This document shows positions 7,067-15,078 of a stretch of 15,698 bases of DNA, piece after piece (position 1 is the first letter of the stretch; every line of letters starts with the position of its first letter). The notes beneath the pieces were generated by a model that saw only the letters and a program-made list of their open reading frames with translations, searched no databases and was not told the DNA's origin. The stretch spans positions 1 through 15,698 of the forward strand of contig NZ_JBBECC010000158.1 of the NCBI RefSeq assembly GCF_040882025.1. Direction: 5' to 3'. The position numbers and the translations under genes are program-made. This DNA comes from Parvibaculum sp040882025 (GTDB lineage Bacteria; Pseudomonadota; Alphaproteobacteria; Parvibaculales; Parvibaculaceae).

Positions 7067-7271
7067 ACCCGTTGTTGCGGCGGTCGCGCAGGAAATTGAC
7101 CGCCTGTCCCTCGATATCGACAGGCCGGCACCCCGAAGAAGAGAGCGGCCCGGAGGGTCAAGCCCGCTCATTCTTGCGCCCCGGGAATCTAGCTGTTAAT
7201 CACTGAATTCAGAAGCCCAAACAGCGACGCGCAGCCGTTCCCCGGGGATGCCTGCCACGAGAGAGTCCTTC

Positions 7272-7934
7272 ATGAGCGGCATCAAGATCGCCCCCTCGAT
7301 TCTGGCCTCCGACTTTGCCCGGCTGGGCGAGGAAGTGCGCGCCATCACCGAAGCGGGCGCCGACTACATCCATGTCGATGTCATGGACGGGCATTTCGTG
7401 CCGAACATCACCATCGGTCCCGATGTGGTGAAGGCGCTGAGACCACATTCCGACAAGGTGTTCGACGTGCATCTGATGATCGCGCCGGTCGATCCCTATA
7501 TCGACGCCTTCGCGGGCGCGGGCGCCGACATCATCACCTTTCACCCGGAGGCCGGCCCCCACCCGCACCGCACGATCCAGGCGATCAGGGCGGCCGGCTG
7601 CAAACCGGGGCTCTCGCTCAATCCCGGCACGCCGCTCGAAACCTTGTGGCCGCTTCTCGACGATGTCGATCTCGTGCTCGTGATGTCGGTCAATCCGGGT
7701 TTCGGCGGCCAGAGCTTCATCGAAAGTCAGCTTCCCCGCATCGAAACGATCCGTAAGCGGATCGACTGTTGCGGACGTGCCGTCGATCTTGAAGTCGATG
7801 GCGGCATCAATTTCGAGACCGCGCCCCGCGCCATTGCGGCCGGCGCGGATGTTCTGGTAGCCGGCACCGCGACATTCAAGGGCGGGCCCACCGCCTATGC
7901 GAAGAACATCGCGACACTGCGTGGCGCCCGCTGA
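7272..7934 (+). CDS. rpe: Ribulose-phosphate 3-epimerase
   Basis: This 220-residue TIM-barrel enzyme interconverts D-ribulose 5-phosphate and D-xylulose 5-phosphate in the cytoplasm (pentose phosphate pathway and, where present, the Calvin cycle). The family motifs are all present: PSILASDF (8-15), HVDVMDGHFVPN (34-45; H34 and D36 as metal/acid-base residues), HLMI (H67), VNPGFGGQ (140-147) and EVDGGI (174-179; D176 as the second catalytic Asp). Length is normal. I chose ATG at 7272, with GAGAG six bases upstream. An earlier in-frame ATG at 7248 sits directly on CCCCGGGG with no ribosome spacing. The 205-bp gap before it holds an AT-richer patch (7180-7210) that could contain a promoter, with no clear hexamers. 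The heparinase-family gene follows after 39 bp. Confidence 0.97.
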   Translation: MSGIKIAPSILASDFARLGEEVRAITEAGADYIHVDVMDGHFVPNITIGPDVVKALRPHSDKVFDVHLMIAPVDPYIDAFAGAGADIITFHPEAGPHPHRTIQAIRAAGCKPGLSLNPGTPLETLWPLLDDVDLVLVMSVNPGFGGQSFIESQLPRIETIRKRIDCCGRAVDLEVDGGINFETAPRAIAAGADVLVAGTATFKGGPTAYAKNIATLRGAR

Positions 7935-7973
7935 GGCGCAACACAAACCCTGTCCGGAGGCGGCCGTCGGTCC

Positions 7974-9851
7974 ATGACCATTGAAGGCACGAGAACCGAC
8001 CGGGAGAGCAAGGCTCAGGCGCTGCGCCGCGCGGGCGCGGCCTCGGGCAACCGCGCCGTCGATCTGGCGGCTGCCGCCGCCATCCGCATTCGCGACGCAA
8101 GCCTCGCCCGCGCCTTCGGCAGCTGGCTCTATGGACAGACGCTGCGCGGGCCGATGCCCGATCACATGGTGCTTTACCCGACCGACCTCCGGCCCGGCCG
8201 CGCTTCGAAAGCCGACGCGCTTTTTCAGGGCTTGTGGTTTCTGCCCGGCGGGCAACTGCGCGCGCCCGGCGCCTCCTCGCCCTTCGCGGCCGACCCGCCG
8301 AGCGAGCGCTGGTCGGAGGAACTGCACGGCTTTTCCTGGTTGCGTCATTTCTCGACCGCCAATGCGGCCGGCACGGGCGATGCCGCCCGCGCCTATGCGC
8401 AAAAGCTCGTTGCCGACTGGATCACCACCGAGGGCGAGTGGCACCCGGTCGCCTGGCGCCCGCAGGTAATCGGCCGCCGCCTGACCTCATGGGTTGCGAA
8501 CGGCGCGCTGATCATCGACGGCACGGAACTCGTCTACCGCTCGATGCTCCTGCGCAACATGGCCCGCCAGGCCCGCCATCTCGCCCGTGTCGCGGCGATC
8601 GCGCCGGCCGGCGAACCACGCATCGTGGCGGCCGTCGGCCTCGCCTTTTCAGGCCTCTGCCTCTCGGAAGGCCACAAGCGGCTGGCGAAAGGCGTGCGCC
8701 TGCTCTGCCGCGAACTCGACCGGCAGGTGCTCGCCGATGGCGGCCATGTCAGCCGCAACCCCTCGGCGCAATTGTCGATCCTGCTCGATCTCCTGGCGCT
8801 CCGCGAAGCGCTGACGACGCGCCGCATCGAAGTGCCGAAACCGATCCGCGACGCCATCGACCGGATGACGCCGATGTTGCGCTTCTTCCGGCACGGCGAC
8901 GGAAGACTGGCGCTCTTCAACGGTTCGACCGAAGGCCCGGAAGGCGCGATCGATGCCGCGCTGGAGCGCGACGACGCGAAAGGCCGCCCGTTTGGCTATG
9001 CACCGCATTCGGGTTATCAGCGGCTCGCGGCGGGGCCGACCGGCATCGTTGTGGATGCGGGCAAACCGCCGCCCGGCCCCTTCAGCCATGAGGCGCATGC
9101 AGGCTGCCTTTCCTTCGAAATGAGCGTCGGCCGCGCGCGGATGATCGTCAATTGCGGTGCAACGAAAGTGCTGGGTGCGGACTGGGAAGCGGCAAGCCGC
9201 GCCACCGCCGCGCATTCGACGCTGGTGCTGGCCGACACCTCCTCGGCACGGATGCTGCGCGGGAAGGTTTCGCGCGCCCTGCTCGGAGCCCGGATCATGG
9301 ATGGGCCCCGCCATGTCGAAAGCCGCCGCAACGAAAACGAAGCCGGTGTCTGGCTCGACATGGCCCATGACGGCTATGCCGGGAATTTCGGCCTCATTCA
9401 TCGCCGCCGCCTCTTCCTGTCGACGACTGGCGAGGATCTGCGCGGCGAAGACATGCTGGAAGAAGCGCCACCGATCCGCGACCTTCCATGGCAACCGCGC
9501 TACTGGAAAAAGCCGCCTGCCGATCCCGATTTCGCCATCCGCTTTCACCTCCATCCCGACGCGCGCGTCTCGCTGGCGCATGACCGCTCGAATGTGCTGG
9601 TCATGCTGTCGAATGGCGATGGCTGGCAATTCCGTGCCCGCACCGCCGGCGGCGAATGCGAAATTTCGATCGAGGAAAGCGTCTATCTGGGCTCCGGCGA
9701 CGCGACGCGTCGAACCGAGCAGGTGGTGGTGACCGGCAAGGTTTTCCGGGGCGAGGCGCGCGTCAACTGGGCCTGGCGGCGGCTCTCGACCCGCAATGCC
9801 GGACGCGCGGCCCGCGAGGATGCCGAAGTCCCGGAATTGCCGGATCTCTAG
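7974..9851 (+). CDS. Heparinase II/III family protein
   Basis: This 625-residue protein has the two-part layout of polysaccharide lyases. An N-terminal alpha/alpha toroid comes first (about 45-300; conserved DGGHVSRNPSAQLSILLDLL, 255-274). A C-terminal heparinase II/III beta-sandwich follows (about 340-595; PHSGYQRL at 344-351 and HEAHAGCLSFEMS at 372-384, then VNCG at 392-395). Such enzymes cleave uronate-containing polysaccharides by beta-elimination, but in the alphaproteobacterial members near purH, as here, the substrate is unknown. No signal peptide or membrane span is visible in the first 60 residues, which is unusual for a polysaccharide lyase. The ATG at 7974 has GGAGG 13 nt upstream, a long spacing. 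The stop overlaps the stop of the convergent thioesterase gene by 4 bp, and rpe lies just upstream in the same direction. Confidence 0.9.
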   Translation: MTIEGTRTDRESKAQALRRAGAASGNRAVDLAAAAAIRIRDASLARAFGSWLYGQTLRGPMPDHMVLYPTDLRPGRASKADALFQGLWFLPGGQLRAPGASSPFAADPPSERWSEELHGFSWLRHFSTANAAGTGDAARAYAQKLVADWITTEGEWHPVAWRPQVIGRRLTSWVANGALIIDGTELVYRSMLLRNMARQARHLARVAAIAPAGEPRIVAAVGLAFSGLCLSEGHKRLAKGVRLLCRELDRQVLADGGHVSRNPSAQLSILLDLLALREALTTRRIEVPKPIRDAIDRMTPMLRFFRHGDGRLALFNGSTEGPEGAIDAALERDDAKGRPFGYAPHSGYQRLAAGPTGIVVDAGKPPPGPFSHEAHAGCLSFEMSVGRARMIVNCGATKVLGADWEAASRATAAHSTLVLADTSSARMLRGKVSRALLGARIMDGPRHVESRRNENEAGVWLDMAHDGYAGNFGLIHRRRLFLSTTGEDLRGEDMLEEAPPIRDLPWQPRYWKKPPADPDFAIRFHLHPDARVSLAHDRSNVLVMLSNGDGWQFRARTAGGECEISIEESVYLGSGDATRRTEQVVVTGKVFRGEARVNWAWRRLSTRNAGRAAREDAEVPELPDL

Positions 9852-10255
9852 GCTTTCTTTTCCGGTTTCATCACCATCTGGCTCTGGGTAACGACCGCTG
9901 CAAGCCGCCCGTCGCCGCGCGTAATCTTCGTCTGCCAGACCATCAGCCGCCCGCCCCTGTGAAAGGGCTCGCAGGTCGCCGTTGCAACGTCGCCGACGGG
10001 AATCGGCGCGAGGAAATTGGTCTTGCTCTCGACCGTCGTGGTCGAGGCCCCTTCCGGCAGGTTGAGCACGGTCGCAACCGCGCCGACCGTGTCGGCGAAC
10101 GACATGATGGCCCCGCCATGCAGAATGTCGGGAATGGTGCAAAGCTCCTTGCGGACCGCGAGCCGCGCCACCACAAGCTCCGGTTTTGCCTCGATAATTT
10201 CGATTCCGAGGAGATTGGCGAAGGGAAGATAGGAAATATCGAGCGAGGCAGTCAT
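9848..10255 (-). CDS. PaaI-type hotdog-fold thioesterase
   Basis: This 135-residue single hotdog-domain protein most likely hydrolyses acyl- or aryl-CoA thioesters in the cytoplasm as a homotetramer. The signature HGGAIMSFADT covers residues 46-56, with D55 at the position of the catalytic acid in PaaI-type enzymes, and a TTVESKTNFLAPI strand follows. The actual acyl group cannot be told from sequence. I chose ATG at 10255, which has GGAAG 8 nt upstream; an in-frame ATG at 10270 has no ribosome site and would add five residues. The gene ends inside the stop codon of the heparinase-family gene and is divergent from purH, across 186 bp. There is no other gene in its transcription unit. Confidence 0.9.
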   Translation of the reverse strand: MTASLDISYLPFANLLGIEIIEAKPELVVARLAVRKELCTIPDILHGGAIMSFADTVGAVATVLNLPEGASTTTVESKTNFLAPIPVGDVATATCEPFHRGGRLMVWQTKITRGDGRLAAVVTQSQMVMKPEKKA

Positions 10256-10298
10256 GGGAGGCGCTTCCATGCGGTTGATGGCGATGCGGCCACCCTAA

Positions 10299-10344
10299 CC
10301 ATACCCGACGGGCATTTCGATAACCTTTGAGGTAATGGGTGTGG
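10299..10344. promoter_or_regulatory. Stem-loop in the thioesterase-purH divergent gap
   Basis: CCATACCC (10299-10306) can pair with GGGTGTGG (10337-10344) over 8 bp with one G-U wobble. A small ACCT/AGGT hairpin with a TTG loop (10323-10333) lies inside. It is about 100 nt before the purH ATG and could be a leader structure or an operator region. It does not match the ZTP/pfl or purine riboswitch patterns I know. Chance pairing is a real possibility in GC-rich DNA. Confidence 0.3.
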
Positions 10345-10441
10345 GGCCAATTCGACGCGGTCGCGGCCTTGATCGCCTTGGCCCGTGCCGCGTTTCATGC
10401 TATCGCCCCGGCCATCCCTCCGCCCGTACCGGAACAGCCTC

Positions 10442-12055
10442 ATGACATCCGCCAAATCCCACCCGCAAGCCGCCGATATCCAGCGCGTGCGCCGCGCTCT
10501 TCTTTCGGTTTCCGACAAGAGCGGCCTTGTCGAATTCGCCCGGGCACTGCACGGGGCGGGCGTGGAACTCGTCTCGACCGGCGGCACCGCCAAGGCGATC
10601 AAGGATGCGGCCCTGCCGGTGAAGGATGTGGCCGACCTGACGGGTTTCCCCGAAATGATGGACGGGCGCGTCAAGACGCTGCATCCGAAAGTGCATGGCG
10701 GGCTGCTGGCGGTGCGCGACGACGCGGCCCATGCCGCCGCCATGAAGGAACACGGGATCGGCGGCATCGACCTTCTGGTCGTCAATCTCTATCCCTTCGA
10801 GGCGACGGTGGCGAAGGGCGCGGCTTACGACGAATGCGTCGAGAATATCGATATCGGCGGCCCGGCGATGATCCGCGCGGCGGCGAAGAACCATGCCTAT
10901 GTCGGCGTCATCGTCGATGCGAGCGACTATGGCGCCGTCATCGACGAGATCAATGCCAAGGGCGGCACCAGCCTCGCGCTGCGCTCGCGCCTCGCCCAGA
11001 AAGCCTATGCGCGCACGGCCGCCTATGACGCGGCGATCTCGAACTGGTTTGCTGACGCCATCGGCGAGACGGCGCCCGCCTACCGCGCCTTCGGCGGCTC
11101 GCTGAAACAGACGTTGCGCTACGGCGAGAACCCGCATCAGGTCGCAAGCTTCTATGTGACCGGCGAGAACCGCCCTGGCGTTTCCAACGCCAGGCAATTG
11201 CAGGGCAAGGAGCTCTCCTACAACAACATCAACGACACCGACGCCGCCTTCGAACTCGTCGCCGAATTCGATCCGGCACTCGCCCCCGCCATTGCGATCA
11301 TCAAGCATGCGAACCCCTGCGGCGTCGCGACCGGCGCGACGCTGGCGGATGCCTACAGGAAAGCGCTGGCCTGCGACCCCGTCTCGGCCTTTGGCGGCAT
11401 CATTGCTTCGAATCTGCCGCTTGATGGCGAAACGGCCGAGGAGATCGCGCGTATTTTCACGGAAGTTATCATCGCACCCGAGGCCGACGAGGACGCGCGC
11501 CGCATCATCGGCGCGAAAAGGAATTTGCGCCTGCTGATCACCGGCGGCCTGCCGGATGCGAGCGCACCCGGTCTTGCCGTCAAGTCCGTCGGCGGCGGGC
11601 TGCTGGTGCAATCGCGCGACAATGGCCGCGTCGACACGCTCGACCTGAAAGTCGTGACGAAGCGCGCACCGACCGCGCAGGAAATGGCCGACCTCAAATT
11701 CGCTTTCCGCGTCTGCAAACACGTCAAGTCGAATGCGATCATCTATGTGAAGGACGGCGCCACCGTCGGCATCGGCGCGGGGCAGATGAGCCGCGTGGAT
11801 TCGGCCCGGATCGCGGCGCGCAAGGCCCAGGACGCCGCCGAAGCCGCCGGTGAAAAGAACCCGGCGACCATCGGCTCCGTCGTCGCATCGGATGCCTTCT
11901 TCCCCTTCGCCGACGGGCTTCTCTCGGCGGCCGAAGCCGGCGCAACGGCGGTGATCCAGCCCGGCGGCTCGATGCGCGACGACGAGGTGATCGCGGCAGC
12001 CGACGAAAAGGGTCTCGCCATGGTGATGACGGGGATGCGCCACTTCCGCCACTGA
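10442..12055 (+). CDS. purH: Bifunctional AICAR transformylase / IMP cyclohydrolase
   Basis: This 537-residue cytoplasmic enzyme carries out the last two steps of purine synthesis: formylation of AICAR by 10-formyl-tetrahydrofolate, and ring closure to IMP. The N-terminal MGS-like cyclohydrolase domain shows SVSDKSG (22-28), KTLHPKVHGG, NLYPF and NIDIGGPAMIRAAAKN. The transformylase domain shows RYGENPHQ, GKELSYNNINDTDAA, the catalytic KH pair in IIKHANPCG (K288-H289, E. coli K266-H267), GAGQMSRVDS and a terminal MVMTGMRHFRH. Length and motifs are complete. ATG at 10442 has GGAA 7 nt upstream and matches the usual N-terminus; an earlier in-frame ATG (10385) would add 19 residues without motifs. 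The gene ends 32 bp from a convergent transporter gene. Confidence 0.98.
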   Translation: MTSAKSHPQAADIQRVRRALLSVSDKSGLVEFARALHGAGVELVSTGGTAKAIKDAALPVKDVADLTGFPEMMDGRVKTLHPKVHGGLLAVRDDAAHAAAMKEHGIGGIDLLVVNLYPFEATVAKGAAYDECVENIDIGGPAMIRAAAKNHAYVGVIVDASDYGAVIDEINAKGGTSLALRSRLAQKAYARTAAYDAAISNWFADAIGETAPAYRAFGGSLKQTLRYGENPHQVASFYVTGENRPGVSNARQLQGKELSYNNINDTDAAFELVAEFDPALAPAIAIIKHANPCGVATGATLADAYRKALACDPVSAFGGIIASNLPLDGETAEEIARIFTEVIIAPEADEDARRIIGAKRNLRLLITGGLPDASAPGLAVKSVGGGLLVQSRDNGRVDTLDLKVVTKRAPTAQEMADLKFAFRVCKHVKSNAIIYVKDGATVGIGAGQMSRVDSARIAARKAQDAAEAAGEKNPATIGSVVASDAFFPFADGLLSAAEAGATAVIQPGGSMRDDEVIAAADEKGLAMVMTGMRHFRH

Positions 12056-12087
12056 GGTGGAGGCGCCGCACCGCGATTGCTTCGTCA

Positions 12088-13512
12088 TCAATGAACGACG
12101 GCGCTCGCGCGTTCTTCTTTCACGAAGACAAGACCGATCAGCCCGACCAGTATCAGCGGCACCACGACCATCAATCCGTAACGCTGGTTCTGCGTCGCCT
12201 CGGTGACGATGCCGATGAGAAGCGGCGCGATCCAGGCGGTCGCCTTGCCGACCAGCGCGAAGAGGCCGAAGAACTCCGTCATCATTTCCCTCGGCGCGAT
12301 GCGCGCCATCATGGTGCGGCTCGACGCGATGACCGGGCCGACCATCATGCCGAACAGCCCGACGGTAAGAAGGAAGAGCTGCTGCGGCAGCGTGGTGAAG
12401 GCGCCCGCATCGGCGGCGACCGGGATTTCGATCACATAGAAAATCCGGTCCCTGTCGAAGGAGAGAAGGATGAGGAAGGTGACGATAACGCCGACAAGCG
12501 AGCGGATCAGCGTTTTCTTCGAGCCGATCCTGAGATCGACCCAGCCGCCGACAAAGGCGCCGAAGGCCGCGAAGAGTGTGACCCAGATGCCGTAGACCGC
12601 CATTTCCATTGCGCCCCAGCCGAACAGCGAGGCGGCGAGAATGCCGCCGAAAACGAAGATCGCCGTCATGCCGTCATAGAAGAGCATGCGCGCGGCAAGA
12701 TAGATGCCGACATTGCGGAAATGCTTCACCGACTTCAGCGTCTGCCAGAGGCGGAAGAGACCTTCCCTCGCGGCCTGGCGGCGGTTGAGCCCGCGCGTCG
12801 CCTGATCGGGCACGAGCAGGAGAAGCGGCAGCATGAAGACGACGAACCAGAGGCCGGAGATCGGCCCGACGATGCGGTCCGTTTCATGCGCTTCCTTCGA
12901 GAGGCCGAAGAGCGGCTCGTCGGGAATGAAGGGTGCGCTGACCTCGCCCGGCAATTGCAGGAAGAGCAGCACGAGAATGAGTGCGACGATGGCGGCGAGC
13001 TGGCCGACGCCAATGCCGATACCCGAGAGAAGCCCGATGCGCCGGTCGGAAGCAATGGTCGGCAGCATCGCATTGGCGAAGATGATGGTGAGTTCCATGC
13101 CGATGGCCGCGACGACCAGCGCGAGCGCGACGGGGAGCAGCGGCTGACCCGGCACCGCGAACCAGAGACCGAAACAGCCGGCGGCGCAGAAGAGCGTCGA
13201 GAAAACGATCCACGGCTTGCGCGGGCCCGCCGCATCAGCCATGGCACCGAGAAGCGGGCTCATCAGCGCGATGGAAATGCCGGCCGTCGCCTGCACATAG
13301 CCCCAATAGGCCTGGCCCTGGATGGGATTGTCGGCCAGCACCTGCGTGAAGAAGGGCGGGAAGAGAAAGATGGTAATGAGCGAGAAATAGGTCTGGTTCG
13401 CCCATTCGTAGAGAATCCAGGCGCCCTGCGCCACGTTGGAGGCAGGCTCTCGGCCACCCGTATCGTGCGGCGGTTGAATCTCCGGCACTGCGCCCTCGAC
13501 AATAACGCTCAA
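12088..13512 (-). CDS. UMF1/Atg22-type MFS transporter (second of a pair)
   Basis: This is a 474-residue membrane protein with about 12 hydrophobic segments. It belongs to the branch of the major facilitator superfamily that includes yeast Atg22 (UMF1 family). Typical pieces are AWILYEWANQTYFSLI near the N-terminus, the loop 2-3 signature GAMADAAGPRKPW, and ARIAPREMMTEFFGLFALVGK in the second half. Yeast Atg22 exports amino acids from the vacuole; bacterial members have no established substrate. The start is TTG at 13512. It overlaps the stop of the upstream transporter gene (TTGA) and is preceded by GGAGG with a 7-nt spacer. A later GTG at 13488 lacks such support. The start makes the gene translationally coupled to its neighbour, to which it is clearly paralogous. 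Confidence 0.9.
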   Translation of the reverse strand: MSVIVEGAVPEIQPPHDTGGREPASNVAQGAWILYEWANQTYFSLITIFLFPPFFTQVLADNPIQGQAYWGYVQATAGISIALMSPLLGAMADAAGPRKPWIVFSTLFCAAGCFGLWFAVPGQPLLPVALALVVAAIGMELTIIFANAMLPTIASDRRIGLLSGIGIGVGQLAAIVALILVLLFLQLPGEVSAPFIPDEPLFGLSKEAHETDRIVGPISGLWFVVFMLPLLLLVPDQATRGLNRRQAAREGLFRLWQTLKSVKHFRNVGIYLAARMLFYDGMTAIFVFGGILAASLFGWGAMEMAVYGIWVTLFAAFGAFVGGWVDLRIGSKKTLIRSLVGVIVTFLILLSFDRDRIFYVIEIPVAADAGAFTTLPQQLFLLTVGLFGMMVGPVIASSRTMMARIAPREMMTEFFGLFALVGKATAWIAPLLIGIVTEATQNQRYGLMVVVPLILVGLIGLVFVKEERASAVVH

Positions 13513-13524
13513 TCGACCGCCTCC
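13509..13524 (-). promoter_or_regulatory. Ribosome site and TTGA stop/start overlap
   Basis: On the minus strand GGAGG (plus positions 13520-13524) lies 7 nt before TTG (13512-13510). The TTG shares TTGA with the TGA stop of the upstream transporter gene. This decides the start of the second transporter and points to translational coupling by re-initiation. Confidence 0.7.
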
Positions 13525-14984
13525 GCACGCTCTTCCTTGACGAAGAACATACCAACAAGGCCGAGCCCGAGCAGAACAAGAATGGAGGCAAAGCCGATGC
13601 GCTGGCTCTGGAACACGGCCGTCGCGACGCCGACCAGCAGCGGCCCGAGAAAAGCCGTCGCCGTGCCCGACAGCGCATAGATGCCGAAAAATTCCGACAT
13701 CTTCGAAACCGGCGCAATGCGCGCCAGCATCGTCCGGCTGTTGGCGTAAGCGGCTGTGATGCAGATGGCGACGATGACGACAACGATCAGATACATCAGT
13801 TCCGGCAGCGTCGCGAAGAAGGGCAGGTTCCAGACCGGCGGCGCGGTTGCCGGATCGTGCGGAATGAAGAAGAACATTTCGGTCGGCGTCATCGAGATCG
13901 CGAGCACGAGACCGACGCAGGTACCGCCGATCGAGACGATGATGGCGCGCTTCGAGCCAAACCGGTCGTCGAGCCAACCGCCGAAAATGCCGCCGCCGAC
14001 CGCAAAGACCGACAGCACAATGCCGTAGACGGTGAGCGTCAGCACATCCCACTTGAAAACGCCGGCCGCATAGACGCCGCCGAAAATCAGCACCGCCGTC
14101 TTGCCGTCATTGTAGAACATGCGCGCGGCGAGGTAGATCGCGATGTTCCGGTAGTGGCGGAGCTTCTTCACCGTGCCGACGACCGACCCGATGCCGCGCC
14201 GGATCGCCGTGCCGACAGGCACACCGGCGCCAGCCACATCCGGCGTCCAGAACAGCAACGGCAATGCGAAGACGAGCATCCAGACCGCAACGATCGGTCC
14301 GGAAATGCGACTGCTTTCATGCGCCGCCGCATCGATGCCGAAAAGCGGCGCGTCGGGAATGAAACCCCAGTCCACGGCGCCCGGCAGCACGAAGGCCCAG
14401 AGCATGAAACAGAGAATGAGCAGCGCGCCCGCATTGCCGAGGGCAAGGCCGAGGCCCGACAGGAAACCGATCCGCTCATGCGGCGCGACGGCCGGCAGCA
14501 TCGAATTGTGGAAGACGGCCGAAAACTCGAAGGCGACCGCGATCAGCACGATCAGGACCGCGATGGTGAGGATCGAAAGCCCCTCGCCGCCCGGCATCGC
14601 CCACCACAGCATGAAGATCGCCGGCACCATCAGCGCGACGAAAAAGGCGATCCAGGGTTTGCGCCGTCCGCCCGTGTCGGCGATGGCACCGAGCACCGGG
14701 CCGAGACAGGCGATGAAGAAACCGGCGATGCCATTGATGTTGCCCCAGATCGCCTGGCCGCGCACCGGATCGCCGACCACGACGTTCGAGAAATAAGGCG
14801 AGAAGATATAGATGGTGATGAGAATGACGTAAGGGTTGCGCGCCCATTCGAAAACGGCCCAGCTCCATTGCCCCAGCCCGTTCGCCGCATGCGCTCCGGT
14901 TGCCGAAAGAAGCTGCGCGCTGGCCTGGCCCGGCACCTGAACGCGCACAGGCTCCTCATCCGCCGTCCGGTCTGTAGAATCCAA
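13509..14984 (-). CDS. UMF1/Atg22-type MFS transporter (first of a pair)
   Basis: This 491-residue inner-membrane transporter has about 12 spans and a 35-40 residue hydrophilic N-terminal tail. Shared with its downstream neighbour are the opening AVFEWARNPYVILI, the loop signature GAIADTGGRRKPW, and SRTMLARIAPVSKMSEFFG followed by a small-residue ALSGTATA segment. This marks it as a UMF1/Atg22-type MFS protein. The substrate is unknown; amino acid or small metabolite efflux is the family-based guess. The start is TTG at 14984 with a run of six G about 6 nt upstream; no ATG or GTG exists further up before an in-frame stop. A 94-bp gap separates it from the YchJ-type gene upstream, so all three leftward genes may be one transcription unit. 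Confidence 0.9.
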   Translation of the reverse strand: MDSTDRTADEEPVRVQVPGQASAQLLSATGAHAANGLGQWSWAVFEWARNPYVILITIYIFSPYFSNVVVGDPVRGQAIWGNINGIAGFFIACLGPVLGAIADTGGRRKPWIAFFVALMVPAIFMLWWAMPGGEGLSILTIAVLIVLIAVAFEFSAVFHNSMLPAVAPHERIGFLSGLGLALGNAGALLILCFMLWAFVLPGAVDWGFIPDAPLFGIDAAAHESSRISGPIVAVWMLVFALPLLFWTPDVAGAGVPVGTAIRRGIGSVVGTVKKLRHYRNIAIYLAARMFYNDGKTAVLIFGGVYAAGVFKWDVLTLTVYGIVLSVFAVGGGIFGGWLDDRFGSKRAIIVSIGGTCVGLVLAISMTPTEMFFFIPHDPATAPPVWNLPFFATLPELMYLIVVVIVAICITAAYANSRTMLARIAPVSKMSEFFGIYALSGTATAFLGPLLVGVATAVFQSQRIGFASILVLLGLGLVGMFFVKEERAEAVD

Positions 14985-15078
14985 TTGCCGCCCCCCGATA
15001 TGCCCGGCTCTTCGTCGCGCGGGCCCGATTTTGTTTCCTCAAGTGGACCATGAAAGGCCGGATCGCGAAAGCGGCGGT

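Noticed and set aside
7067..7271. Promoter for rpe (TTGACC near 7097, or TTGCGC with TTAATC near 7195)
   Set aside because: Neither pair has good spacing together with a good -10 hexamer, so I could not support a specific site.
10271..10441. ZTP (pfl) or purine riboswitch upstream of purH
   Set aside because: The conserved core sequences I know for these classes are absent; only a simple stem-loop is seen.
10400..12091. 563-codon leftward frame antisense to purH
   Set aside because: It is a shadow of a complete purH; the composition is low-information and there is no ribosome site.
12091..13680. 529-codon rightward frame rich in Asp, Glu and Arg
   Set aside because: It is the reverse complement of hydrophobic transmembrane codons in the transporter, which always gives charged shadow proteins. 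A similar frame at 13857-15053 is rejected for the same reason.
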